Shown here: positions 52,631-62,744 of the stretch, piece by piece
How the letters are laid out: each line of letters opens with the position of its first letter
Numbering within the stretch: position 1 is the stretch's first letter
NCBI GenBank assembly: GCA_963575745.1
Contig: CAUYUJ010021682.1
Location: 562,692-626,691, forward strand
From: Prorocentrum cordatum
Lineage: Eukaryota > Sar > Dinophyceae > Prorocentrales > Prorocentraceae
Direction: 5' to 3'
Length of the DNA stretch: 64,000 nt
Notes under the pieces: model-generated
Told to the model about the DNA's origin: nothing
What the model saw: only the letters and a program-made list of their open reading frames with translations
Databases searched by the model: none
Program-made: the position numbers and the translations under genes

Positions 52631-52830
52631 CCCGCTCGCTCGCGGGTGTCGTGATTTGGCGCACAGCCGCCTTTTTGTGAAGATTGACCCAGCCCGCTCG
52701 CGGGTGTCGTGATCTGGCGCACAGCCGATTTTCTGAGAAGATTGACCCAGCCCGCTTGCGGGTGTCGTGATCTGGCGCGCAGCCACCTTTCTGTAAATAT
52801 TGACCCAGCCCACTGGCGGGTATCCCGCGG
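52631..52830 (+). repeat. ~58-62-bp tandem repeats with hairpins in the 3' UTR
   Basis: Units at 52631-52692, 52693-52750 and 52751-52808, with a partial fourth. Each starts with CCCGC(TC)GCGGG-type inverted repeats (CCCGCTCGCGGG, CCCGCTTGCGGG, CCCACTGGCGGG), followed by TGTCGTGATCTGGCGC and ending AGATTGACCCAG. Confidence 0.85.
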
Positions 52831-52913
52831 CCCGACGACGACGTCGACGACGTTTCACGGAGACGACGACGACGACGACGTCCTCCCGGCCTTCCCGGTC
52901 TTGCCAGCCTTCC

Positions 52914-53125
52914 GGGTGAGTTCACTCGGTGCGCACAAGGTGCATACAGCGTAATTTGAAGTTTGATGGTGCCCATCGTAATCTGGAGTTTGATGGTGCC
53001 CATATTGTGTGCTGTAACCTGTTCTGTGTGTGTGCACGCTCTTGCTGGATCGGTTCCCCGCAGCGGCAGTGGCGCGCATGAGGAGCTCTCCGGCCTCAGA
53101 GCCTCTTCTCATGCACTGAAAGGTG
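52914..53125 (+). repeat. ~210-bp duplicated block, copy 1
   Basis: Begins GGGTGAGTTCACTCGGTGCG and ends near TCTCATGCACTGAAAGG. It aligns with 53318-53530 at roughly 85 percent by eye. It is followed by a pyrimidine-rich tract ending TTTCGTAG (53152-53190). Confidence 0.75.
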
Positions 53126-53317
53126 CGATTGCGCCATCTTGTGACTCGGAGCGCTTCCTCTTCCTCCTCTTCTCTTTCTTCCTTTCGTAGTCTCCCTTCC
53201 TCCCTCTTCCCCTCTGGAATACCGTTGTGCGCTTTTGTCTTTATAAGTAGCCGTTTAGGCTGCATGGGACGTCCGCACAGCGCCGTTGCCCGTTATCCTC
53301 CTCCTCCTCGGTCCTCC

Positions 53318-53530
53318 GGGTAAGTTCACTCGTTGCGCACAAGAGGCATACAGCACAATTTGAATTTTGATTGTGCCCATCATAATCTTGGGTTTGATGG
53401 TGCCCATACAGTGTGCTGTACCCTGTTCTGTGCGTGTGCACGCTCTTGCTGAATCGGCTCCCCGCAGCAGCAGGGGCTCGCATGAGGGGCTCTCTGGCCT
53501 CAGAGCCCCTTCTCATGCACTGAAGGCCGC
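53318..53530 (+). repeat. ~210-bp duplicated block, copy 2
   Basis: Begins GGGTAAGTTCACTCGTTGCG. The first bases of both copies form a consensus 5' splice site (GTGAGT / GTAAGT), and a pyrimidine-rich tract follows each copy. Confidence 0.75.
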
Positions 53531-53727
53531 GGAGCCGGGCCTCCTTTTCCTCCTCATCCCTCTCCTTCTCCCTCACTCCTCCTCCGCCTCTTCTCTCTTC
53601 TCCTCTTCCCCCGCCCTCCCCCTACTCCAACGCACGGTGCTGGACGGGGGAGCCGGTTGCTCAAAGGGCGACCGACGAGGTGCCGCGTGGCGAGCCGACT
53701 CGCCGCGCGCGCGGAGAATTCATACTC

Positions 53728-53795
53728 CAGTTCCTCCTCCTCCTCCTCCTCCTCCTCCCCCTCCTCCGGCCCCTCCTCCTCCTCCTCTCACCAAC
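53728..53795. repeat. (TCC)n microsatellite
   Basis: TCC on the plus strand. A second TCC array of the same polarity is at 54942-55032. Confidence 0.9.
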
Positions 53796-53935
53796 TACGC
53801 TGGACTTCTACACTGTGTGCCGAAGATTCTGTTCTTTCGAGTGCACGAAGTCCTTTTTCTGCGCTGGAATAGTGCGCCGAAGATTCTATTCTTCCGAGTG
53901 CACAAAGATCCTCTCTGCCGCCATGCGCAGCGGTC

Positions 53936-54775
53936 GGCAAAACAAAACAAAAAAAAGAGGCCTCCAGGAGCACTCCCAAGAGGGCCCCAATAAGCAAAAA
54001 TCAATGCGTTTTCTAAGGTTTTGGACAGATCTGGGCGTTTCAACCTTTTCGGTTCCCCGACGCCCCTAAACCGCTCAAGAGGCCTCCAAGATCGCCCCAA
54101 GAGGCCCCCAAGAGGGCCCCAAGACAGCCCAAGACGGCTCCAAGACGGGCCCAGAGGCCTCCAGGACGGCCCAAGAGGGCCCCAAGAACGCCCCCAACAC
54201 GGTTCAAGAGAGGTCCGAGACGCCCGAATATCGCTCCACGACGCCCAAGATGGCCTCCAGACGGCCCAAGACGTTTCCAAGATGACCCAAGAAGCCTCCA
54301 AGATCCCCAGGAGGTCTCCAAGTGCATTCCCAAGAGGGCCCCAAGAGGCACAAACAAAGCTTTTCCATAGGTTTTGGACGGATTTGGGCGTTTCAACCTT
54401 TTCGGTTCCCCGACGCCCCTAAACGGCTCAAGAGGCCTCCAAGATCGCCCCAAGAGGGCCCAAGAGGCCCCCAAGAGGGCTCCAAGATGGCCCAAGACGG
54501 CTCCAAGACGGCCCAAGAGGCCTCCAAGACGGCCCAAGAGGGCCCCAAGAACGCTTCAAGAACGCCCCAAGAGGGGGTTCACGAAACAGAATTTCGAGCT
54601 CTCGGCCCTTAGAGGCCCCCGGGAGGCCCCAAGACGCCCTCAAAGGCCCCAAGAGGCCCCCAAGAGGCCCTCAAGAGGCCTCAAGAGGCCTCCAAAAGGC
54701 CCTCTGGAGGCCTCCAAAAAACCCTCAGGAGGCCCCCAGGACGCCTCCAAGACTCCAGCCAGACGCGACTTGGGA
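53936..54775 (-). repeat. GGCCTCTTGG minisatellite (minus orientation)
   Basis: CCAAGAGGCCTCCAAGA-type units with two ~70-bp spacers at about 53998-54060 and 54360-54420, both containing TTTTCGGTTCCCCGACGCCC. The spacing of about 360 bp again indicates a higher-order unit. Element ends like those at 41.5 and 60.1 kb are not visible here. Confidence 0.8.
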
Positions 54776-54839
54776 AACGCGGGTCGGGGTGGTCCTCCTC
54801 CCCCGCGTTCGGCCTCCAGCCTCGAGCCTCGACCCTCCA

Positions 54840-55035
54840 CGACGACGACGACGACGACGCCGGCGGGCGGCGGCGGTGGGCGGCGGCGGCGGCGACGACG
54901 ACGACGACGACACAGGCGCTCCTCATCGCTCCTCATCCCCCTCCTCCTTCCTCCTCCTCCTCCTCCTCCTCCTCTTCCTCCTCCTCCTCCTTCTCCTCGT
55001 CCTCCTCCTCCTCCTCCTCCTCCTCCTCCTCCGGT
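54840..55035. repeat. (GAC)n and (TCC)n microsatellites
   Basis: ACG repeats (54841-54862 and 54893-54912), then a TCC array (54942-55032). Confidence 0.85.
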
Positions 55036-55397
55036 CCAATTAGAAAAGAGATGGTAAGAGAAACGCCACAAGAAAGTGTTCCTTCACGCCCGTGTCCGCA
55101 ACGCCAGAGGACATCAGGACGATAACAGAGCCAACGTTAGCATTCAAAGCCCGCCACCCTCCGACACGAGGGTTCCCCTATTGCAAAAGATGTCTCTTCC
55201 CCCGGTTCGAACGGCCCCACAGCGGGATACCACGGGTAACACGCCCCCACGATGGCACCAAAGCCGTCAAAAAATTGCAAACACCTAGAAGCCCCATGAA
55301 AAAACATTAACAGATTTATCGACAACTACACAGCTCCCGACGCCGCAGCTCCACACTGCAAACGACCACTCGGACAGGCGACCACGGTGCGACATTA
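55036..55397. other. Unassigned AT-richer segment
   Basis: About 360 bp with no repeat units and no recognisable protein in any frame. It ends at a copy of the GGCCGGCGGAATGAGCGAAG element terminus. Confidence 0.5.
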
Positions 55398-55424
55398 TGG
55401 GCCGGCGGAATGAGCGAAGCGATT
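55398..55424 (+). repeat. Isolated 3' terminus of the minisatellite-bearing element
   Basis: TGGGCCGGCGGAATGAGCGA plus AGCGATT equals the 3' ends of copies 1 and 3. The minisatellite body is absent upstream. Confidence 0.7.
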
Positions 55425-55433
55425 AAATAACAA

Positions 55434-55470
55434 CGACGACGACGTCGTCTGCGGCGGCGGCGGCAACGAG

Positions 55471-55511
<41 letters not shown>

Positions 55512-55541
55512 TAACGATAACGATAACGATGACGATGACGA

Positions 55542-55601
<60 letters not shown>

Positions 55602-55620
55602 CGACGAGGACGGCGACGGC
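55434..55620. repeat. (ACG)n microsatellite with (GATAAC) interruption
   Basis: A long ACG/GAC array. Poly-Asp/Thr/Arg and poly-Val frames across it are artefacts. Confidence 0.9.
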
Positions 55621-55802
55621 GACGGACACGGCAGCGGCGGCGGTCGCGGGTACGCCCTGCCGAGGCAGCGACTCCTGGGCCGTGGACCCCTCGTTGCTCG
55701 GCCCGGAGCTGTGGCAGGACGCCCGCCCCGCCCCGCCGCCGCTTGGCGCGGCCACGGTAGCCTCCGCCGGTCGCCGTTGGACGTCGTAGTCGGCGGCGGC
55801 GG

Positions 55803-55932
55803 CGCTCCTCCTCCTCCTCCTCCTCCTCCTCCTTCTCCTCCCTCCTCCTCCTCCTCCTCCTCCTCCTCCTCCTCCTCCTCCTCCTCCTCCTCCTCCTCCT
55901 CCTCCTCCTCCTCCTCCTCCTCCTCCTCCTCC
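55803..55932. repeat. (TCC)n microsatellite upstream of LINE 3' fragment
   Basis: A nearly pure TCC array of about 130 bp. Confidence 0.95.
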
Positions 55933-58068
55933 GTTTTCGCCGCGAGCGGCGCCAGCGCGAGCGCCCCCCACGCGGACCGCTGGGACGTCATCGTGTCGCA
56001 GGTCAGACGCAGGGCCAGACAGGCCTTGCTGGACGCCGCTGGAGGTGACCCATGGCTTACGGAGAGGCCAGCGGCGGAGCAGGTGGCCCGCTTGTCGCCC
56101 CTCCAGGACGCCGTCGACACCTCCGCCCACCAGATCGTCGCGCTCGGCCAGGGCAAGTGGAAGTGCCTCCTCTGCCGCCAGGTCTTCGCCTCCGCCTCGC
56201 TGCTGGAGGCGGCCCGCACACCTTGCGACGCCACGGCGGCGGACTGGGCCACGTTCGACCACGTCCGCAGGGTCCCGCCAGGCAACGCCGTCTGCATGGG
56301 CACAGGGGCCGCCCACGAGTCGCACCGCCTCTACGAGTGGCCTGCCAACAGCCTCTTCTTCTGCGGCACCTGCGGAGCCTATGGCACCACGCTGGGCATG
56401 GGTTTGAGGTCAGAGTGCAAGGGCACGACGACGCGCAAGACCGCGGAGGCGCTGAAGAGGATCGCCCAGGGCGTCTACCCCTCGTACCACGGCCCCCCCA
56501 AGGCGATCGCGCAGGCCAATCGCATCAGCGCCACCATCGCGCCCACGTCGTCTCGGGCGCCCTGGCCCCCGCCGACCCGCCGCAGCACGCAGAGGAGGCC
56601 ACCGACAATTCCACGGCGGGCCAGATCGAGGCAGTCATCGGAATCCTCCACGGCCAGGCCATCCAGGCTGCGCAGCGGCCCTCGCGCAGGCAGGTCAGTG
56701 AGCCAGGTGGGCCCCCGGCCGCGACCAGGCAGGCGGAGGAGGCGTGCGGCCTCAGCCCCGGGAGGCGCCGAGAACATCGGCACGGCCCTTGGAGCGGCCG
56801 CCCCAACGGAGGCCAAGAGGGCCCCTGGGAGCGGCCACCCGCGGCGGCAGCGGCCCGCCACTCAGGCACAGACGCAGGGCTCGCAGGTGGGCGCGCCGAC
56901 GGCCGCGGCAGGAGGCCCCCTCGGCCCCCGCTTATGGCTCCCCGACTACACGTCGCCGGCCTCGGGCGCCGTCGTCCTGTACTGCAACGCGGCCACTGGC
57001 GCGCCAGGCCGCCACCGCCCACCCGCGGAAGACACAGGCACCAGGGAGCCCAGCCCGCCCCCCCGCAGTGCCGTGCCCCCCGCCTTGGACCCCAGACTGG
57101 CCCAGCCGCCCGCGAACGAGCGTACCTTCGGCCAGAAGGTCGCGTACCTCCTCGGAGCAGCTCGTTGCAATCTCGCGGGGGACGGCCCACAGGACGACGC
57201 AGGCCCGAGCCCCACCGCTGCACCGGAGGCCGGCAACCGCCCCTGCTTGGCTGCAGGGCAGGGCGCCGGGGCCGACGGGCGGGCTACCGGGGCGCTCTCG
57301 GGCGCCGCCGTCTTGGGGTTGCCGGACAGCTCCTCCGGCAACCGCCCCAGCCAGGCTGGAGGGCAGGCCGCCGGGGCCGATGGGCGGGCTGCTGGTCCGC
57401 TCGCGGACGCCGCCGAGCTTGGGTTGCCGGACCGTTCCTCCGGCAGCCGCCCCTGCCAGGCCTCGGAGGAGGAGGACTACCAGGACCCCCCGCAGACCAG
57501 TGGCGCGGCCGCCGCCCCGGGGGCCCCAGCGGCGGCCCTGGCCGCCGCAGCGGCCAGCGCGATGGCTGGCGCAGCCGTGGCAGCCGCGGCGTGCGATGCC
57601 CCGCGGGACATCGCCCATGGCGAGGGCCCCGCCGAGGCCGTGGGCCGAAGGCTACGTGGCGGCCGCTCGCCGAGCCCCAACCGCGCGGCCGCGCCCTGCG
57701 GCACGCCCGCGTCGCCCGCGCCCGCAGCCGACGGCGCGCCCGCGACAGCAGTGCGAAGGAGGATCCGCGGCAAGACGACCCGCCCGTCGGCCAGCGGCGG
57801 CAGCGGCGGCGCCCCCAGCACCCCTGCTGCCATGACGGGCGCGGGCGTGAGGCAGAGCGGGCAGGCGGACGCGCCACTGGCGCCGCCGGCGTGGCCAGAG
57901 GGCGGGGGAGTGCCGCCAGTGCGGCGCCCCGCGGGGCCGTCGTCACGGCTGGGTGGACCCTGCTGCCCCCACCAGCCAGCAGACGACGGCGAGGAGGCGG
58001 CGGGCACGGCGTCGCCGGTGCGGGCGTCGGGCGCGCGCGGGGGGCCGCGCGGGCCGAGCGGGCCGTGA
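55933..58068 (+). pseudogene. LINE C-terminal (3') fragment with zinc finger
   Basis: The frame, open to a TGA at 58066-58068, starts VFAASGASASAPHADRWDVI right at the microsatellite edge. Residues encoded at 56155-56480 form the finger KWKCLLCRQVF...H...LFFCGTCGAYGTT...CKG. It matches in pattern the C-terminal finger of the minus-strand LINE (WRCLECARAF...LCLRCGAY). Downstream the protein is Pro/Ala/Gly-rich and low complexity, with a 105-nt (35-residue) tandem repeat at 57231-57440. Around 56570-56700 another frame (NSTAGQIEAVIGILHGQAIQ) looks more protein-like, so a frameshift is likely. (TCC)n lies on both sides. No RT or endonuclease is present, so it is a 5'-truncated copy. Confidence 0.6.
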
Positions 58069-58146
58069 GCCCAGACCGAACTTCTGGTGGCCTTCGGCGT
58101 CGTCCAGCGTGCTGGACGGCGCCGTGGGCTTCCTTTGAAGCTGTCC

Positions 58147-58206
58147 CATCCCCCTCCTCCTCCTCCTCCTCCTCCTCCTCCTCCTCCTCCTCTTCCTCCT
58201 CCTCCG
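58147..58206. repeat. (TCC)n microsatellite downstream of LINE fragment
   Basis: Same polarity as 55803-55932. Confidence 0.95.
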
Positions 58207-58754
58207 GCAACGGCGGCGTCGCCGTCGGCGTCGCCGTCGTGCGAAAAATCACGACGGGAGGCGTTTGGTCATCCTCGGCCCATGGGAGCCTTCGCCGGGC
58301 CACGGGAACGCCAAAAGACAGCTCGGGATGAAAAGCCAGTCTTGGGCAAGGGGTTGGGACCTCTGGGGAGCCACGTTGCGAAAGAATGGCAGCGTCTGAT
58401 GTCTGGAGCCGTCCCAGGTTTCTGGCGGTGTGACTTGCTTTCAGCCCCGGCGCGTTATTCCTCGAGTTCCAGCCTCCTCCGGAGCCCGCTGGTCGTGCCG
58501 CAGAGGCCATGAGGAACGGGCCCGGGACGAAGAAATGCCCCAAGGAAAGGTGTCGGGACATCGAAGATGACCACGCCTCGCGCGAAGATGACCACGGTTC
58601 GCGCTTCGCGGCTGGGCCCGCCGAGCTGGCCTTCTCCAGTGGGCGGCGCGAGGGCGCAAAGATAACCGCGCATCGCGCGGCGCGCTGCGCAAAATTAGGT
58701 GACCTATGGACCTCTCAGGCCGCGCGGATTGAAAAAATACGCGCAAACAAAAAC
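58207..58754. other. No supported gene
   Basis: GC-rich unique DNA. It includes a short duplication GAAGATGACCACG(C/G)(C/T)TCGCG at 58564-58605. No recognisable protein. Confidence 0.5.
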
Positions 58755-58835
58755 ACACACACACACACATACACACACATACACACACACACACACATAC
58801 CCACACACACATACCACCACCACCGCCTCCACCAC
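58755..58835. repeat. (CA)n, (CCA)n and (CAA)n microsatellites
   Basis: CA dinucleotides (58756-58814) pass into ACC and then AAC trinucleotides (to about 58855). Confidence 0.9.
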
Positions 58836-58985
58836 CACCACCAACAACAACAACAATCATGTTAAGACTGTTCGCTCTTATTTGCTCGAGTGTCACTCAA
58901 CGTGTATTTCCCAGGCCCTCGATACCCGCCCCTTTCGTCTTCGATCGTACCCCCTTTAGGGGGTGTATCTTTCTTCCCTGCAGGC
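58836..58985 (+). repeat. ~130-bp dispersed repeat, copy 1
   Basis: Shared with about 60995-61135: (CAA)n, then AAGACTGTTCGCTCTTA, TGTCA(C/T)TCAA, CCCTCGATACCCGCC, GTCTTCGATC, and a terminal hairpin ACCCCCTTTAGGGGGT (58950-58965). Confidence 0.8.
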
Positions 58986-59087
58986 AGGGCCCTGGCAAGC
59001 GGCGGGGCGGCCGCGGACCGTCGGCCTGGCCAGCGGCAACGTTGATCGGCGGCAACCCGACCCCAAGAGGGACGGACAGGGGACCGA

Positions 59088-59089
59088 CC

Positions 59090-59135
<46 letters not shown>

Positions 59136-59165
59136 TTACGATTGCGACGACGACGACGACGACGA
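59088..59165. repeat. (ACG)n microsatellite
   Basis: A GAC/ACG trinucleotide array, followed by a GCGAAA/GAGAGC hexamer stretch. Confidence 0.9.
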
Positions 59166-59194
59166 GCGAAAGCGAGAGCGAGAGCGAAAGCTGG

Positions 59195-59890
59195 GCCACG
59201 AAGGGCAGGAACGGGGCCACGAAGGGCGACAGCGGGGCCGCATGCCTATGGGACCACGACGGGCGCGAACGAGCGGGGGCCACTAAGGGCAGACAATGCG
59301 GCGCCACAGAGGGCAACGACGGGGCCAGTGAGGGTAGCAACGGGGCCACGCAGGACAGCGAGGAGGCCACAAATGGCGACAGCGGGGCCACGAAGGGCAT
59401 GCATATGGGGCCATGACGGGCGTGAACGAGCGGAGGCCACGAAGGGCATGCGTAGATTGCGCCGCATAAAAACGAGGACGGGGCCATTGAGGGCAGCAAC
59501 GGGGCCACGAAGGGCAGCGAGGGGGCCACGAAGGGCGACAGCGGGGCCACGAAGCGCATGCATATGGGGCCACGACGGGCGCGAACGAGCGGGGGCCACG
59601 AAGGGCATACATATATGGGGCCGCGATGGGCAGCGAGGGGGCCACGAAGGGCAGCGAGGGAGCCACGAAGGGCTGCAACGGGGCCACGAAGGCGAGGGGG
59701 CCACGAAGGGCTGCAACAGGGCCACGAAGGGCAGCGAGTGGGCCACGAAGGGCGACGACGGGGCCACGAAAGGCAACGAGGGGGCCACGAAGGGCTGCAA
59801 CGGGGCCACGAAGGCTGCAACGGGGCCACGAAGGGCAGCGAAGGGGCCACGAAGGACTGCAACGGGGCCACGAAAGACAGCGAGGGGCAA
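59195..59890 (+). repeat. ~21-bp GGGGCCACGAAGGGC minisatellite
   Basis: About 30 degenerate units GGGGCCACGAAGGGCNNNNAN. The ~21-bp period is divisible by 3, so several frames stay open and give repetitive Gly/Pro/Arg or Ala/Thr peptides. I do not treat these as genes. Confidence 0.85.
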
Positions 59891-60110
59891 GTCTGCAGCG
59901 AGAGCGCAACTCCAGAACGCTGGGAGAGCGGTTCCGGAATAAATTGTAATGAGAATGAAGTCCCTAGCGAGAGCTTGACTCCTTGGTTAAATGCGAGGGG
60001 ATCTCACGCGGGAGCGGGTGTCCTGGCTAAATTGTGAGGAAGTCTAAGGCGGGAGTGTTGTTGTAATCCCGGGGGCAACAACGCAGCTTGAGCCCCATGA
60101 TTTGCCCTAA
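59891..60110 (+). repeat. Degenerate GTAAATTGTGAGGAAGTC repeats
   Basis: Three or four units of the ~42-bp family (GCGGGAGCG...TAAATTGTGAGGAAGTCT), better preserved at 62105-62370. The TGTTGTTGTAATCCCGG end also recurs near 62365. Confidence 0.7.
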
Positions 60111-60113
60111 TTC

Positions 60114-60860
60114 GCCGGCCCAACGGGCCAGAGGCGTGCTAAGATCTCCGGTAACTGCTAAGTAATACTTCTACTTCGCGCGTGCGGGGCGGCCCCCGGG
60201 GGTCCCCGGACGAAAAGTACCCCGGGCGATCCCCGGCAGACTCGGGTCAGAGATGGTTTTCCTCCTGGGCGCCGCCCCCGTGGCCCTCCAGAGAGCCCCA
60301 AGAAGGGCCACGAGGCCGCCAAGAGCCCTCCAAGATGGTTCAAGAGTGCTCCGAGATGCCACACGATCGTTCCAAGACGCCCAAGATGGCCCCCAGACGC
60401 CCCAAGAGGCCTCCAAGAGCACTCCCCAGAGGGCCCCAAGAGGCAAAATTCATTACTTTTCCTTAGGTTTTGGGCAGATTTTGGCGTGTCCATCTTTTCG
60501 GCTTCCCGACGCCCCAAGACGGCCCAAGAGGCCCCCAAGATCGCCCCAAGAGGGCCCAAGAAGCTCCCAAGAAGGCCCCAAGATGGCCCAAGAGGGCTCC
60601 AAGACGGCCCCAGAGGCATCCAAGACGGCCCAAGAGGGGCCCAAGAGGGCCCCAAGCGATGCCCCAAAGGGGGAACACAAAACAAAACTTCGAGCCCTCG
60701 GCCTTAAGAAGCCCCCAGGAGGCCTCAAGAGGCCCCTGAAAGGCCCCAAAAGCCCCCAAGAGGCCCTCAGGAGGCCCCCAAGCGACGCTGAAGAGGCCCC
60801 CCAGCGGCCCCAAAAGGCTCAGTCATGCGAAATGGGCCGGCGGAGTGAGCGAAGCGATTC
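60114..60860 (+). mobile_element. Minisatellite-bearing repeat element, copy 3 (internally deleted)
   Basis: Same ends as copy 1 in opposite orientation: GCCGGCCCAACGGGCCAGAG at the start and GGCCGGCGGAGTGAGCGAAG plus CGATTC at the end. It is colinear and highly similar to copy 1 over about 42180-42873, then lacks about 620 bp of minisatellite before the shared GGCTCAGTCATGCGAA terminus. Flanks are CCCTAAT on the left and AATAAAA on the right, compatible with a 3-bp AAT duplication. Confidence 0.85.
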
Positions 60861-60869
60861 AATAAAAAC

Positions 60870-60940
60870 AGGGTGCGAGCCCCGGGGAAGCACTTCAGTA
60901 CCAGAGGGGGGATCAACAAGAATTGTTCTTCAGCTGCGAC
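60870..60940 (+). repeat. AAAACAGGGTGCGAGC dispersed repeat, copy 1
   Basis: Blocks AAAACAGGGTGCGAGC, GCACTTC and GGGATCAACAAGAATTGTTC recur, diverged, at 62410-62500. Confidence 0.65.
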
Positions 60941-61135
60941 GACAACAACAGCAGCAGCAACAACAACAACAACAACGACGACGACGACGACGACGACGAC
61001 AACGACAACAACAACAATCATTATAAGACTGTTCGCTCTTACTTGCCCGCGTGTCATTCAAAACGAGTTCCCCACACCCTCGATACCCGCCTTTTGTGTC
61101 TTCGATCACACCCCCTTTGGGTGTATTATTTCTCT
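60941..61135 (+). repeat. (CAA)n/(ACG)n and ~130-bp dispersed repeat, copy 2
   Basis: CAA and ACG microsatellites (60945-61018), then the second copy of the 58836-58985 family. The terminal hairpin is partly degenerate here (ACACCCCCTTTGGGTGT). Confidence 0.8.
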
Positions 61136-61339
61136 TTGCGGGGGGCGGCGGGCTTAGACAGGCGGGCAAACCTGAACGGGCGGACAATCCTTCGTGGGCG
61201 TACATGTGCTCGCCATTGAAATTGGTGTGGGCCCTGCAAAAGAGGAGGGGGAGAACGAGGGAGAGCGGGAGGAAGGGTGGGGGAGGGACGAGGGAAGAGT
61301 GAAAACACCAGGAGAGAAGGAGCGAAGAGGGGGGCGGTT

Positions 61340-61416
61340 GATTAGAGACAGAGAGAGAGAGAGAGAGAAACAAAAAAAAAGAAAGAGAGAGAGAGAGAGA
61401 TAGAGAAAGTCTGATA

Positions 61417-61447
<31 letters not shown>

Positions 61448-61690
61448 GGGGAGAGAGAGAGAGAGGGAGAGAGAGAGAGGGAGAAAGAAGAGAGAGAGAG
61501 AGAGAGAGAGAGAAAGAAAGAGAAAGAAAACAAAAAAAGGAGGGAGGAGGCAGGAGAGGGGAGGGAGAAGGGAGGAGGGAGAGGAGGGAGAGGGGATAGG
61601 GCAGAGAGGCATAAGGATGAGGGAAGAGAGGAGGGAGAGAGAAGGGAGGAGAGGAGGGAGGAGGGAGGAGGGAGAGGGAGGAGGAGCAGG
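61340..61690. repeat. (GA)n / GGGA purine tract
   Basis: GA dinucleotides with GAAA and GGGA variants over about 350 bp. Confidence 0.9.
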
Positions 61691-62104
61691 AAGGTAAGAG
61701 CGTGAACCTTCGAGGAAGTCCTAGGCGAAAGCGCCGTTCCTGAAGGAAGTCTCGGACGAGCCCACGACGGGCGGGCGATCCCCTGACGGGCGGGTCGGGC
61801 GGGTGGGACATTCAAGCGGGGTGCCTGAGTATGGCGAGAGCGCGATTACTAAGTAAGTTGTAACCGCGTCCTTGGCGCAGCGTGTTTCCTGAGCGTCGAA
61901 AGCGCGATTTCTGAATAAGTTGCATGAAAGTCACTTTTTTGGTTGGCGGGTCGGGAGCGGGCCTCTTCCGGTTAGGAGCTAAGCGGGGCGCGCGAAGCAC
62001 TAATTGGGGAGACAGGGCGCGGGCGGGCGGGGCCTCAGGCGGCCGAAGGGCGCGGAATACAGGCGGTGCCGAAGAGCAAAGCATGGAAGTCACAAGCGAG
62101 AGCA

Positions 62105-62370
62105 CAACTTCTGAGTAAAATGTGAAGAGCTCTCTGGCGGGAGCGGGGGTCTTGATTGAATTGCGAGGAAGTCTTGATTCAATCGCAAGGAAGTCTCAAG
62201 CGGGAGCGCCATTCCTAAGTAAATTGTGAGGAAGTCTCAGATGGGAGCGGGGATCCTGACTAAATTGCGAGGAAGTCATAGGCGGGAGCACCGATTCTGA
62301 GTAAATTGTGAGGAAGTCTCAGGAGCGGGGGTCTTGAGTAAATTTAGAGGAAATCTCAGGCGGGAGCCGT
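62105..62370 (+). repeat. ~42-bp tandem repeat array
   Basis: GAGGAAGTC cores at about 62166, 62188, 62229, 62270, 62311 and 62348 (AGGAAATC). Each is followed by a variable GGCGGGAGC block and a CTGAGTAAATTG block. Confidence 0.8.
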
Positions 62371-62409
62371 TGTTGTTGTAATCCGGGAGGCCAGGGGCAC
62401 AGCTGTCAA

Positions 62410-62500
62410 AAAACAGGGTGCGAGCGTCGAGGGGCACTTCTTAATTTAGAAAAACGGTTTGCACCGGTGGGTGGGATCAACAATAATTATTTTTCAGAAG
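62410..62500 (+). repeat. AAAACAGGGTGCGAGC dispersed repeat, copy 2
   Basis: The diverged partner of 60870-60940, ending GGGATCAACAATAATTATTT. Confidence 0.6.
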
Positions 62501-62602
62501 TGAGATTTCAGCATCTTTATATTACACTGCAGTTTTTTATCTTTATTGTAATGGCCTCCGGCCAGTGCCGCCGATCCGGGGCGCTCCCGATGCGTGTGGG
62601 AA

Positions 62603-62695
62603 CGGACGATGACGACGACGACGACGACCGACGACCGGGTCAACGACGGACGATGATGACGACGACGACCGACGACGACGATGACGACGACGACG

Positions 62696-62727
<32 letters not shown>

Positions 62728-62737
62728 GACAACGACG
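62603..62737. repeat. (GAC)n microsatellite
   Basis: A GAC/GACGAT array, mostly Asp codons in one frame. Confidence 0.9.
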
Positions 62738-62744
62738 ACCGTCC

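Noticed and set aside
55395-56325. Minus-strand frames of about 300 codons rich in Glu/Gly/Val
   Set aside because: They translate the ACG and TCC microsatellites in reverse.
59142-59942. 266-codon Gly/Arg/Thr repeat frame
   Set aside because: Translation of the 21-bp minisatellite; its period is divisible by three, so all frames stay open.
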